A DNA stretch of 28,288 bases from UBA9076 sp964418835 (GCA_964418835.1 CAYQNJ010000018.1:1-28288); one strand, 5' to 3'. Counted from the stretch's first letter, positions 9,857-17,139 are shown. The notes: generated by a model not told the origin, from the sequence alone. A program made the numbers and translations.

Positions 9857-10477
9857 ATGAAAAAAATTCTAATACTATTTATTTTACTTCTTTTAGTTGT
9901 TGGTTGTGGAAATAAAGAAACAACGCCTCAAGCAACTCCTACACCTGAAACTACCGAAGAAACAACTGAAGAAATCAAAGAAGAAACACCAACAGTAAGT
10001 GAAGAACCTAAAATAATTGAAGTTGTGTCTGGAGACATTGGAAGTGGTCCAGCTACATTAGATCTTGTGTATGGATTAGTATATGTTCCAGAAGGTTTAG
10101 ATTATGAAGTTTATGATTTGTTTGCCACAAAAGATGATCCATTTGGAAAAAACACACTAGATTTTGGTATTGATAGACTAGACAACAGACTAGATATTAC
10201 TTCTATGCTTGTAGTACCAGATTTAGATGCTGCTGTAGAAGAATTTTTATACAGAAATGATTATGCAACTGAAGATGTTGAGATGAAAGATGACATCATA
10301 ATAAATGGTAAAACATATAAACATGCATACTATGTGGAAGATGAAATAGATTACCTAATAACCATATATGAATACTCTGATGCATTTAACTATGTTGAAG
10401 TAAGTTTTAATTCATTGGACTTAAATGATCCATTAGCACAAGAATTCCTAAACGGACTACAAATACCTAAAGAATAG
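9857..10477 (+). CDS. Lipoprotein of unknown function
   Basis: A 206-residue secreted lipoprotein. Residues 1-17 form a lipoprotein signal (KK, hydrophobic stretch, lipobox VVGC with Cys17). A linker rich in Thr, Glu and Pro follows (about residues 20-55), typical of a spacer that holds a domain off the membrane. The remaining ~150 residues are acidic and contain no motif I recognise. GGAGGAGG sits seven bases before the ATG. It stands alone between the addBA terminator and its own terminator, so it is probably monocistronic. Its function is not assigned. Confidence 0.88.
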   Translation: MKKILILFILLLLVVGCGNKETTPQATPTPETTEETTEEIKEETPTVSEEPKIIEVVSGDIGSGPATLDLVYGLVYVPEGLDYEVYDLFATKDDPFGKNTLDFGIDRLDNRLDITSMLVVPDLDAAVEEFLYRNDYATEDVEMKDDIIINGKTYKHAYYVEDEIDYLITIYEYSDAFNYVEVSFNSLDLNDPLAQEFLNGLQIPKE

Positions 10478-10478
10478 A

Positions 10479-10502
10479 AAAACAAGTCGTAAGACTTGTT
10501 TT
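10479..10502. terminator. Bidirectional terminator between the lipoprotein gene and metG
   Basis: Stem AAAACAAGTC (10479-10488) with GACTTGTTTT (10493-10502) and a GTAA loop. There are T-runs on both strands: TTTT on plus, five T on minus. It serves the two convergent genes. Confidence 0.8.
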
Positions 10503-10504
10503 CA

Positions 10505-12478
10505 TTATCTTATTTGTGTACCTGCAGGTAAAGAATTTATTGTGACAACTTCAATAACGTCACCATTTTCACCAGCCAACAACATACCTTGAGATTCAAC
10601 ACCTCTAATAATTGCATTTTTTAGATTTGTAATTACAACTACTTTTCTTCCAATCATTTGTCCTGCAGTATAGTTAGATGCAATACCAGAAACTATTTGT
10701 CTAGTTTCACCTTTTCCAATATCAACTTGACTAACAAGTAGTTTTTCTGCATCAGGATGCTTTTCACAAGAAGTTACTCTTCCCACTACCATCTTAACCT
10801 TAGAAAAATCATCCATAGAAATTGTAGGTAAACCTATAATTTCTCTTACTTCTGATTTAATCTCTTCTTCTTTTTCTTTTACTTTAACTTCTTCTTTTAT
10901 TTCTATAGGCTTTTCTTCTTCTAGTTTAGCCATGATTTCATCATAGTCTAATCTAGCAAACAATATTTCCGGTTTTTCTTTAACCTTAATTCCTGTTTCT
11001 AATTGACCAAACTTTAATATAGATTCATAATCCCTTTGATCTGTATTTATATTATCTAATATCTTCTTAGAAGTTTCAGGCATGAATGGTTCTAATAAAA
11101 CACCTATTATCCTTATACCTTCTAACAAGTTATATAAAACAACCTTTAATCTTTCGTGTTTAGTTTCATCTTTTCCTAATACCCATGGAGTTGTTTCATC
11201 TATGTATTTATTACATCTTTTCGCAAGAGTAAATATCGTACTAAGTGCATCCGCAACCCTTAGCTCATTCATACATTTTTCAACTTCTGCAGGAGTTTTA
11301 ATTGCCAAATCAATTAAATCAGCATCAATTTCTTCTAAACTAAGTGAATTTTCAATAACACCATTAAAATATTTATTAGACATTGAAATAGTTCTATTTA
11401 CTAAGTTTCCTAATATATTAGCTAAATCAGAATTGATTCTTTCAATCATTAAATCATATGTAATTGTTCCATCATGACCAAATGGCATTTCATGTAACAT
11501 GATATATCTAACTGCATCTACACCAAACAACTTCGATAAGTCATCCGCATAAATTACATTACCCCTAGACTTACTCATTTTACTATCACCAACTAATAGC
11601 CACGGGTGACCAAATACTTGTTTAGGTAATTCAACATCTAAAGCCATCAATATGATTGGCCAATAAATAGTATGGAATCTTAATATATCCTTACCAATTA
11701 AATGAACATCAGCAGGCCAATATTTTTTAAATAACTCACCATGGTTACCATCAACATCATAACCAATACCAGTAATATAATTCGCAAGTGCATCAATCCA
11801 AACATACACAACATGCTTATCATCAAAATCTACTGGAATTCCCCATTTAAATGAACTTCTTGAAACACAAAGATCTTTTAAACCAGGTCTTAAGAAATTA
11901 TTCAACATTTCATTCTTTCTTGATTCAGGTTGGATGAAATGTGGATTATCTTCAATATGTTTAATTAACCTATCAGCATATTTACTCATCTTAAAGAAAT
12001 AAGCTTCTTCTTTTGCTGGATAAACATCACCACCACATTCAGGACATTTACCTTCAACTAGTTGAGATTCAGAATAAAATGCTTCGCATTCTTTACAATA
12101 CATCCCTTCATATTCAGACTTATAAATGTCACCTTGTTCATAGAGCTTTTTAAAAATCTTTTGAACTTGAACACCATGATATTCATCTGTAGTTCTTACA
12201 AAGTTGTCATAAGAAACATTCATGCAATCAAATTGACTTTTCACTATACTTGAAATGTTATCCACAAATTCTTTAGGAGTTAAACCTGCTGCCTTTGCGC
12301 GATCTTCTATCTTTTGACCATGTTCATCTGTACCAGTTTGAAAATATACATCATATCCTGTCTGCCTTTTATAGCGAACTATCGCATCAGCCAACACTAT
12401 CTCATAAACATTACCTATATGAGGTTTGCCAGATGTATAAGCTATCGCTGTAGTTAAATAATATTTACCTTTGTTCAT
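10505..12478 (-). CDS. metG: Methionyl-tRNA synthetase
   Basis: A 657-residue class I aminoacyl-tRNA synthetase that charges tRNA-Met. The HIGH-type motif is HIGN at 20-23, and the KMSKS loop is in DSKMSKSRGN. A zinc knuckle has paired cysteines (CKEC ... CPEC), as in the four-cysteine MetRS group. After the anticodon-binding helical domain comes a Lys/Glu-rich linker, then a C-terminal EMAP/Trbp-type OB-fold that binds tRNA (VVGRVTSCEKHPDAEKL). ATG 12478 is preferred over codons upstream, since those overlap the T-box terminator; an AAGGAAGG site precedes it. It is transcribed alone from a T-box leader. Complete and intact. Confidence 0.97.
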   Translation of the reverse strand: MNKGKYYLTTAIAYTSGKPHIGNVYEIVLADAIVRYKRQTGYDVYFQTGTDEHGQKIEDRAKAAGLTPKEFVDNISSIVKSQFDCMNVSYDNFVRTTDEYHGVQVQKIFKKLYEQGDIYKSEYEGMYCKECEAFYSESQLVEGKCPECGGDVYPAKEEAYFFKMSKYADRLIKHIEDNPHFIQPESRKNEMLNNFLRPGLKDLCVSRSSFKWGIPVDFDDKHVVYVWIDALANYITGIGYDVDGNHGELFKKYWPADVHLIGKDILRFHTIYWPIILMALDVELPKQVFGHPWLLVGDSKMSKSRGNVIYADDLSKLFGVDAVRYIMLHEMPFGHDGTITYDLMIERINSDLANILGNLVNRTISMSNKYFNGVIENSLSLEEIDADLIDLAIKTPAEVEKCMNELRVADALSTIFTLAKRCNKYIDETTPWVLGKDETKHERLKVVLYNLLEGIRIIGVLLEPFMPETSKKILDNINTDQRDYESILKFGQLETGIKVKEKPEILFARLDYDEIMAKLEEEKPIEIKEEVKVKEKEEEIKSEVREIIGLPTISMDDFSKVKMVVGRVTSCEKHPDAEKLLVSQVDIGKGETRQIVSGIASNYTAGQMIGRKVVVITNLKNAIIRGVESQGMLLAGENGDVIEVVTINSLPAGTQIR

Positions 12479-12496
12479 AATTTTACCTTCCTTAAC

Positions 12497-12702
12497 ATAA
12501 AAACGCCCCATAAGGACGTTAAATCGCGGTACCACCTTAATTCATACAATGTATGCACTCATACTCATAACGCGAGTTTACGTCCCGCTTTACTTATCAA
12601 ACGGACGACTCCTAGACCATAATTATATTCATTTATATATAGTTCCACCAACCCTATACTCTCTATCATAAATTTAAATATAAGTTTCTATTCTCTGCCT
12701 TT
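12497..12702 (-). promoter_or_regulatory. Methionine T-box leader of metG
   Basis: The minus strand carries the T-box sequence AAGGTGGTACCGCG (complement of 12525-12538). An intrinsic terminator follows at 12502-12520 (AACGTCC / GGGGCGTT with a T-run). The specifier codon is probably AUG at the complement of 12618-12620, in the context ATGGTCTAGGAGT, which recurs in the metN leader. Uncharged tRNA-Met would stabilise the antiterminator and allow metG expression. The start of the leader is inferred from the promoter. Confidence 0.93.
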
Positions 12703-12708
12703 GTTAAT

Positions 12709-12737
12709 ATTATATAGTTTTTAAACTTTCATGTAAA
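12709..12737 (-). promoter_or_regulatory. Promoter of the metG T-box transcript
   Basis: A -35 box TTTACA (complement of 12732-12737) and a perfect -10 TATAAT (complement of 12709-12714) with 17-base spacing, placed just upstream of the T-box stem I. Confidence 0.8.
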
Positions 12738-12762
12738 CCTAAAGAAAGATTATATAATTGAT

Positions 12763-12794
12763 AAAAAGCCCTATACTTAAAATAATATAGGGCT
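12763..12794 (-). terminator. Terminator of the hydrogenase-like/ABC/FmdE-like operon
   Basis: A 9-bp stem AGCCCTATA / TATAGGGCT (12767-12775 with 12786-12794) with a 10-base loop and five T on the minus strand, 7 bases after the last stop codon of the operon. Confidence 0.85.
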
Positions 12795-12801
12795 AATATT
12801 T

Positions 12802-13326
12802 CTATAAACTAACAGTCATAAATACAAATAAATCTTCTAACTTCAAACTAAGAACTCCACGCTCTTGGTTTTTTCTAGCATTAATAAGTTTTTCTAATAC
12901 CTCACTAGGTATACTATCTTTTGTATATTTTTTTGATTCTCTACTAGCAGTCATAAATTCTTCACTAACTAGGTTATCTCTTAGAATAAATATATATTTA
13001 TTAATATTATCCTTAAACTCAAAGTAATATTTACCACCATTAGGTGTATCAGGAGCATTTATTTCTAATAAATTACTATTATCAATATCTATTTCTATAT
13101 CCTTGAAAATATATTTAATTGTATCAATAACACCCTCACCATTCTTACCTATACCTGTAAAAAAATAGTTTATATTATCAATATTATTAATATTACTAAA
13201 TAACAATTCCAGCATTCTATATGCTAAGGCTACGCCTGCAACCATTCCACCTTTATGATTATTGATTAATTCATCATAAGATATTTCTAATAGTTCACAT
13301 TTAGAATAATATTTCAAATTATTCAT
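12802..13326 (-). CDS. FmdE-like domain protein lacking the usual cysteines
   Basis: A 174-residue cytoplasmic protein. Its N-terminal third (HKGGMVAGVALAYRMLELLF, then NGEGVIDTIKYIF) resembles the start of FmdE/FwdE-family domains. There the equivalent segments read approximately HGHxCPGLALGYR and xxCAVDAIQxLTGC. The cysteines expected at those positions are absent here, with only His24 kept, so metal binding is doubtful. The rest has no motif I can name. It is last in the operon and overlaps the substrate-binding lipoprotein gene by 8 bases, so it is probably translationally coupled. The family match is by eye and could be wrong; an unrelated small ligand-binding protein is the alternative. 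Confidence 0.6.
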   Translation of the reverse strand: MNNLKYYSKCELLEISYDELINNHKGGMVAGVALAYRMLELLFSNINNIDNINYFFTGIGKNGEGVIDTIKYIFKDIEIDIDNSNLLEINAPDTPNGGKYYFEFKDNINKYIFILRDNLVSEEFMTASRESKKYTKDSIPSEVLEKLINARKNQERGVLSLKLEDLFVFMTVSL

Positions 13327-14314
13327 TTGATATAAATAATCCTTTTACATCAACTTCTTTTTCAATCATTTCACTTTCAAACATGAAATCTGCAGTCTTT
13401 TGTAATCCCTCAATATCTTTATCACTAACTTCTAAAGTAAAGTCATATTGAGGATACATAGAATCATATGCCTCTGATGTTAAAGATAATGCTTCCATTA
13501 CAAGTTGTTTAACTTCTTCTGGATTTTCTGACATCTTTGTTCTTAGTTCTTTTTGTACTTCAACAAACTTATCCACAACATCCTTATGTTCTTCATAATA
13601 TTCACCACTAGTCGCAACTGCAATTACAGCTTCAATTAAACCTTTTCCATCAGTAACTTTATGGAAACCAGCTTGATCAGCATTATAACCAGCAGGTCCA
13701 CCTAGTAATGCTACATCAACACTACCACCATCTAATCCAGCTAAAGCATCAGGTATACTCATATTCACAAAATTAACATCACTTAATGACATATCTTCAG
13801 TTTTTAAATAAGCAACTAATAATTCATGTAAGTTAGTACCAAAAGGTCCAGCAATTGTTTTACCCTTTAAAGCACTTGGTGTAGTAATACTTTCATCTTT
13901 AGAATACATTGTAAAAGCCTCTGGAGCTCTACTATACATATTAATAATCTTTATATCTGCACCAGCTGCTGCAGCTGCCACAATAGAAGATCCACCTATT
14001 GCATGTAATATTTGTACATCCTTTGAAGCTAATGCTTGAGTTTGTTCTGAACCACTTGTTATTTCTGCATATTCAACATCAACACCTTCAAAACTGTTTT
14101 TTGTAACTTCTTCTACTTTATCAATAATTGATGGAACATTTAAAGGTGATGTTACATACGTTAAAACTAATTTATCAACACTTATTTTTGATTCTTCTGA
14201 ATTTACTTCTTCTGTTGTTACCTCTTCAGTTGTTATATTTTCATCTTCAACTTTTGTGTTTACACAACCTACTAACATTAATGCTGCTAATAATACAATT
14301 AATAATTTTTTCAT
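13319..14314 (-). CDS. ABC transporter substrate-binding lipoprotein, NMT1/SsuA type
   Basis: A 331-residue lipoprotein with lipobox MLVGC (Cys17 from the chosen start), a Glu/Thr-rich spacer, and an NMT1/THI5-like periplasmic-binding fold. Typical elements are ALKGKTIAGPFG followed by DVALLGGPAG. The fold is shared by binding proteins for sulfonates, nitrate, pyrimidine precursors and aromatic acids, so the ligand is not predictable. ATG 14314 is chosen over ATG 14320 because AAAGG then has normal spacing; the earlier ATG would leave almost none. It lies 3 bases after the ATPase stop and overlaps the FmdE-like gene. Confidence 0.9.
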   Translation of the reverse strand: MKKLLIVLLAALMLVGCVNTKVEDENITTEEVTTEEVNSEESKISVDKLVLTYVTSPLNVPSIIDKVEEVTKNSFEGVDVEYAEITSGSEQTQALASKDVQILHAIGGSSIVAAAAAGADIKIINMYSRAPEAFTMYSKDESITTPSALKGKTIAGPFGTNLHELLVAYLKTEDMSLSDVNFVNMSIPDALAGLDGGSVDVALLGGPAGYNADQAGFHKVTDGKGLIEAVIAVATSGEYYEEHKDVVDKFVEVQKELRTKMSENPEEVKQLVMEALSLTSEAYDSMYPQYDFTLEVSDKDIEGLQKTADFMFESEMIEKEVDVKGLFISNE

Positions 14315-14316
14315 TT

Positions 14317-15009
14317 TCATTCCTTTATACTTTCTATAATTTTTCTTTTTAAATCAATAAATTTATCACTTAATAAATCCCTATTTTTATCATATATCTC
14401 ATAAGAATCCTTAAAAACTCCATTAGACATAATTAATATTCTATTTCCTAACTTTAAAGCTTCATCAATATTGTGAGTCACAAACATAATACCTACTTTT
14501 GTATTTTCATATATTTTAAGAAGCTCATTTTGTAATGATTCTCTAGTGAAATAATCTAGAGCCGCAAATGGTTCATCCATTAATATATAATCTGAATTAA
14601 CCGCAAGAGCTCTTATTAAAGAAACCCTGCTTTGCATACCACCTGATAATTGATATGGATAATAATCTTTGAACTTTTCAATATTAACTAAAGACAATAA
14701 TTCATTTATTTTATTCTTATCGATATCTTTTTTATCTAATCCAAATGTAACATTATCCATTACATTCAACCAAGGCATTAGTCTAGGTTCTTGAAACAAA
14801 TAAGATATATTCAAGCCATTAGTTTCTATATTCCCTGATGTTGGTTTTTCTATCCCTTTAATCATTCTTAATAAAGTGGTTTTCCCACAACCTGATTTCC
14901 CTAAAACAATAGTAATTTCATCACTTCTAATATTTAAACTAATATTGTTTATTACGGTTAATTTATTATCATAGTTAACTACTAAATCTTTTATTTTAAT
15001 TCCATCCAT
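14317..15009 (-). CDS. ABC transporter ATPase, SsuB/TauB type
   Basis: A 230-residue cytoplasmic ATPase that powers the adjoining permease. Walker A is GKSGCGKTT, the signature motif LSGGMQ, Walker B ILMDEPFAALD, and the switch histidine lies in FVTHNIDEA. Length and motifs match the NitT/TauT (sulfonate, nitrate, taurine) importer ATPases. The gene overlaps the permease by 14 bases and runs up to the lipoprotein gene. All motifs are intact. Confidence 0.93.
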   Translation of the reverse strand: MDGIKIKDLVVNYDNKLTVINNISLNIRSDEITIVLGKSGCGKTTLLRMIKGIEKPTSGNIETNGLNISYLFQEPRLMPWLNVMDNVTFGLDKKDIDKNKINELLSLVNIEKFKDYYPYQLSGGMQSRVSLIRALAVNSDYILMDEPFAALDYFTRESLQNELLKIYENTKVGIMFVTHNIDEALKLGNRILIMSNGVFKDSYEIYDKNRDLLSDKFIDLKRKIIESIKE

Positions 15010-15778
15010 AACCTTTAGTATCCTTTAATAAAATATCAATTAATTTCTTAAAAACTAAATCACATAAATAACCTAATAAACCTATTACAATAATCCCTAA
15101 AATCACAATATCTGTCTGGGACATAGATCTTGCAAAGTTTATCATATATCCAAGACCACTACTTGATGCTATCATTTCAGCACCGATTATTGCTCTATAA
15201 CTATAGCCCATACCTACTCTCATTCCTACAAGTACATCTGGAATTGAACTAGGTATAATTACCTTTCTAAAAATTTTCCATTTATTAAAGCCGAAAGATT
15301 TTCCAACTTCAATAAGCTTAATATCGGTACTTTTAAATCCTTTTTCAATACTTAAATACATTGAAAAGAATGATGCCAATATAATTACTATTAATTTAGA
15401 TTTCTCCCCTATTCCAAACCATAAAATAAGTAATGGTATTAACCCTAAAGGAGGAACATTTCTAAAGAATTGAATTATCCCATCAAAATACTCCATCAAA
15501 CCTGGATATAATAATGAAATAATTGCAAATATTATTGCTAAAACTAATGCAATAAAATAACCAGTAAATACTCTTTGAAGACTTATAAGAACATTTGTGA
15601 TTAAGACCTTATTAGATAATAGATTGAAAAATCTAACTAACACTTTATACGGTGATGGTAAAAGATATTCACTATAAATATTAAGATTACTTACAATACC
15701 CCAAATAACAACAATAACTAATACACTAATAATTGTCTTAACTCTTTTATTTACCAATACTTTCCACCCCATCTCCAT
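14996..15778 (-). CDS. ABC transporter permease, SsuC type
   Basis: A membrane protein of about 260 residues with roughly six hydrophobic helices. The EAA loop (IEVGKSFGFNKWKIFRKVII) docks the ATPase. It is the single permease of a NitT/TauT-type importer and probably forms a homodimer. The start is uncertain: ATGs at 15778 and 15772 both lie inside the upstream hydrogenase-like gene, and a TTG at 15811 would give a longer N-terminus. None has a clear ribosome site, so coupling to the upstream gene is likely. I chose 15778, which puts the first helix ~14 residues in. Confidence 0.88.
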   Translation of the reverse strand: MEMGWKVLVNKRVKTIISVLVIVVIWGIVSNLNIYSEYLLPSPYKVLVRFFNLLSNKVLITNVLISLQRVFTGYFIALVLAIIFAIISLLYPGLMEYFDGIIQFFRNVPPLGLIPLLILWFGIGEKSKLIVIILASFFSMYLSIEKGFKSTDIKLIEVGKSFGFNKWKIFRKVIIPSSIPDVLVGMRVGMGYSYRAIIGAEMIASSSGLGYMINFARSMSQTDIVILGIIVIGLLGYLCDLVFKKLIDILLKDTKGYGWN

Positions 15779-16361
15779 TGTGACAACCATTTTCACAATA
15801 TAAGCCTTCAATTAAATCATAATAATCTACAACTTCTTGTGTTATGTCATCAATATTACTTTTAGATACATTTTTCACATTAACCCTTAATGAATCAAAG
15901 AAACCAAATGGTATTGGACTATTACTTAGTTTTTTACTCTTAAGTTTGATATTAGTCTGATTTATAAATTCATCCCAAGTTAAGAATGTAATATTACTTA
16001 GACATAATCTATTCCCATATTCCTTTAATGCTTTACAAGGAGTAATGATATATTTAACTGCATCTATTAAATCTATTCTACTAGACAATTCTTTTGCAAT
16101 ATGAATTAAAATTGGATCTGTTTTAGAATATTGAGCATTTATTCCTTTTTCTTTTAAATGCTTTGTGATTAATGGACATCTTGAATCAACTATAGTGCAT
16201 TCAGATCCCTTTATCTCAGTTTCATATTTGTCTAATACTATTTTAGCATTATCTAATGAAGGATTCACGATATTAAACCCTCTTTTACTAAGTTCCAATT
16301 CTAAATCAATAATGTCATAAGCTTCAATTACAACCGGATTTAACCATATATACTTTTTCAT
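15747..16361 (-). CDS. Short [FeFe]-hydrogenase H-domain-like protein
   Basis: A 204-residue cytoplasmic protein, first gene of the ABC operon. Three segments fall in the order of the H-cluster motifs of iron-only hydrogenases. TIVDSRCPLI matches L1 (TSCCPxW, with only one Cys kept), ITPCKALKE matches L2 (MPCxxKxxE), and LYCENGCHNGDG matches L3 (ACxxGCxxGGGQ). At ~200 residues it is much shorter than a catalytic H-domain (~350), and the ferredoxin-like N-terminus is missing. No maturation gene (hydE, hydF, hydG) is in the window. It is therefore unlikely to be a hydrogenase; a metal- or ligand-sensing role is possible but is inference. AAGGAGC precedes the ATG, and an operator palindrome covers the leader. 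Confidence 0.65.
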   Translation of the reverse strand: MKKYIWLNPVVIEAYDIIDLELELSKRGFNIVNPSLDNAKIVLDKYETEIKGSECTIVDSRCPLITKHLKEKGINAQYSKTDPILIHIAKELSSRIDLIDAVKYIITPCKALKEYGNRLCLSNITFLTWDEFINQTNIKLKSKKLSNSPIPFGFFDSLRVNVKNVSKSNIDDITQEVVDYYDLIEGLYCENGCHNGDGVESIGK

Positions 16362-16368
16362 AAGCTCC

Positions 16369-16405
16369 TTAAGTTAGCGTACACTAACTTAAAAAGTATA
16401 TTATA
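16369..16405 (-). promoter_or_regulatory. Proximal promoter and palindromic operator of the hydrogenase-like/ABC operon
   Basis: A 24-base near-perfect palindrome (16369-16392) with arms TTAAGTTAG and CTAACTTAA and centre CGTACA; only the outer centre pair mismatches. It starts 7 bases downstream of a minus-strand -10 box TATAAT (complement of 16400-16405) and runs into the ribosome site. That is the usual place for a repressor site. No good -35 box is seen. The repressor is not in the window. Confidence 0.7.
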
Positions 16406-16419
16406 AATATATTTATAAA

Positions 16420-16482
16420 TCAATAAAACTTTAAAAATAAAATAATTATGATAACTACTAAAGATATATACACACATTTCAT
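16420..16482 (-). CDS. Possible 20-residue hydrophobic small protein
   Basis: The 20-codon frame starts MKCVYISLVV and ends ILFLKFY, a single membrane-spanning segment. It begins at ATG 16482 with GTGAGGT (complement of 16490-16496) seven bases upstream, and ends at TGA 16420. It lies between the terminator at 16515 and the operon promoter, in the operon's direction, so it would be read if the upstream RNA reads through. In such AT-rich DNA a hydrophobic short ORF can arise by chance. Only the ribosome site and position favour it. Confidence 0.3.
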   Translation of the reverse strand: MKCVYISLVVIIIILFLKFY

Positions 16483-16511
16483 AGATTTTACCTCACTTGT
16501 TTCCTTGAAAG

Positions 16512-16550
16512 AAAAAAACCAACAATAATTATCAATTACTGTTGGTTTTT
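16512..16550. terminator. Terminator of the candidate leader RNA
   Basis: Stem AAAACCAACA (16515-16524) with TGTTGGTTTT (16540-16549), a 15-base loop, and T-runs on both strands (seven T on minus, five on plus). On the minus strand it closes the transcript that begins near 16708. No plus-strand gene precedes it. Confidence 0.75.
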
Positions 16551-16708
16551 AGGAGATCGGACTTCATCAAATAATAAAATCCCTGGAAAGCATAAATGTT
16601 GTGTAATATTAAATGAATAATTTATATGAAAGGTTTGATTACACAATATATGCGATATTAAACACAGTGTGGATACATTGCATTTATGGTTAGCTTTTGC
16701 TAACTAAG
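16512..16708 (-). ncRNA. Candidate structured RNA or attenuated leader (~200 nt)
   Basis: No ORF with a ribosome site is found here, but long-range pairing is strong. TTGTGTAAT (16599-16607) pairs with ATTACACAA (16638-16646), flanked by GCATA (16590-16594) with TATGC (16649-16653). CATAAATG (16591-16598) can also pair with CATTTATG (16681-16688), which competes with the GCATA pairing. A minus-strand promoter lies just upstream and an intrinsic terminator ends it. It could be an attenuated leader of the hydrogenase-like/ABC operon or an independent RNA of about 6S RNA length. It matches no riboswitch class I recognise. Confidence 0.45.
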
Positions 16709-16741
16709 TTAATATTATACCTATTATCTAAATATATCAAC
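16689..16741 (-). promoter_or_regulatory. Distal promoter with GTTAG-N6-CTAAC operator
   Basis: Minus-strand -10 TATAAT (complement of 16714-16719) and -35 TTGATA (complement of 16735-16740; spacing 15, or GTTGAT with 16). Nine bases after the -10 box lies GTTAG-CTTTTG-CTAAC (16689-16704). It has the same half-sites and 6-base gap as the operator at 16373-16388, so both promoters may be under one repressor. The same bases could form an RNA hairpin. Confidence 0.5.
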
Positions 16742-16775
16742 TGTTTTAAAACAAATTTATAAACACGTCAATTAG

Positions 16776-16831
16776 TTGACATTTATTTTTTTACATGATA
16801 TATTGACAAAGTATTCTAGCGTTACATTATC
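16776..16831 (+). promoter_or_regulatory. Tandem promoters of the cold-shock gene
   Basis: A strong promoter has TTGACA (16776-16781), 17 bases, then TATATT (16799-16804) with an upstream TG. A second TTGACA (16803-16808) overlaps that -10 box and is followed by CATTAT or ATTATC at about 16825-16831. Transcription from the first gives a leader of about 80 bases. Confidence 0.7.
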
Positions 16832-16891
16832 AAAACTATCATTAAGGGAGATAAGATTTACGGCGGTTTACAACAATTATGGAGGTACAAA

Positions 16892-17092
16892 ATGAGTACA
16901 GGTAAAGTTAAGTGGTTCAATGCAGAAAAAGGTTACGGATTTATTACATCTGATGAAGGTCAAGATATATTCGTACATTTCTCAGCTATTCAAGGAGAAG
17001 GCTTTAAATCACTAGATGAAGGTCAACAAGTTTCTTTTGAAGTAACTACTGGTGATCGTGGACCACAAGCAACTAACGTAGTAAAACTATAA
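16892..17092 (+). CDS. csp: Cold-shock protein, CspA family
   Basis: A 66-residue single-domain nucleic-acid chaperone, the normal length for the family. The RNA-binding motifs are KGYGFI (RNP1) and IFVHF (RNP2), with the N-terminal GKVKWFN strand. It binds single-stranded RNA and DNA and melts structures in the cytoplasm. GGAGGT lies seven bases upstream of ATG. It is monocistronic, with strong promoters and its own terminator. The ~80-base leader could be temperature-responsive, as in other csp genes, but that is not shown by sequence. Confidence 0.97.
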   Translation: MSTGKVKWFNAEKGYGFITSDEGQDIFVHFSAIQGEGFKSLDEGQQVSFEVTTGDRGPQATNVVKL

Positions 17093-17139
17093 TTAATTAA
17101 ATCGCTTAATTTATATTAAAGTTACAAGTTAGTCAAACA

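Noticed and set aside
16369..16392. DtxR/IdeR-type iron box
   Set aside because: The arms TTAAGTTAG and CTAACTTAA resemble the DtxR half-sites, but the gap here is 6 bases against 1 in the DtxR consensus.
16613..16693. 26-codon plus-strand ORF (MNNLYERFDY...) resembling the start of a YesL-type membrane protein
   Set aside because: No ribosome site, immediate stop, and it lies across the strongly paired RNA region on the other strand.
16512..16708. tmRNA, SRP RNA or RNase P RNA
   Set aside because: No tRNA-like ends, no SRP tetraloop hairpin and no P4-type core could be seen. 6S RNA remains possible only on length.
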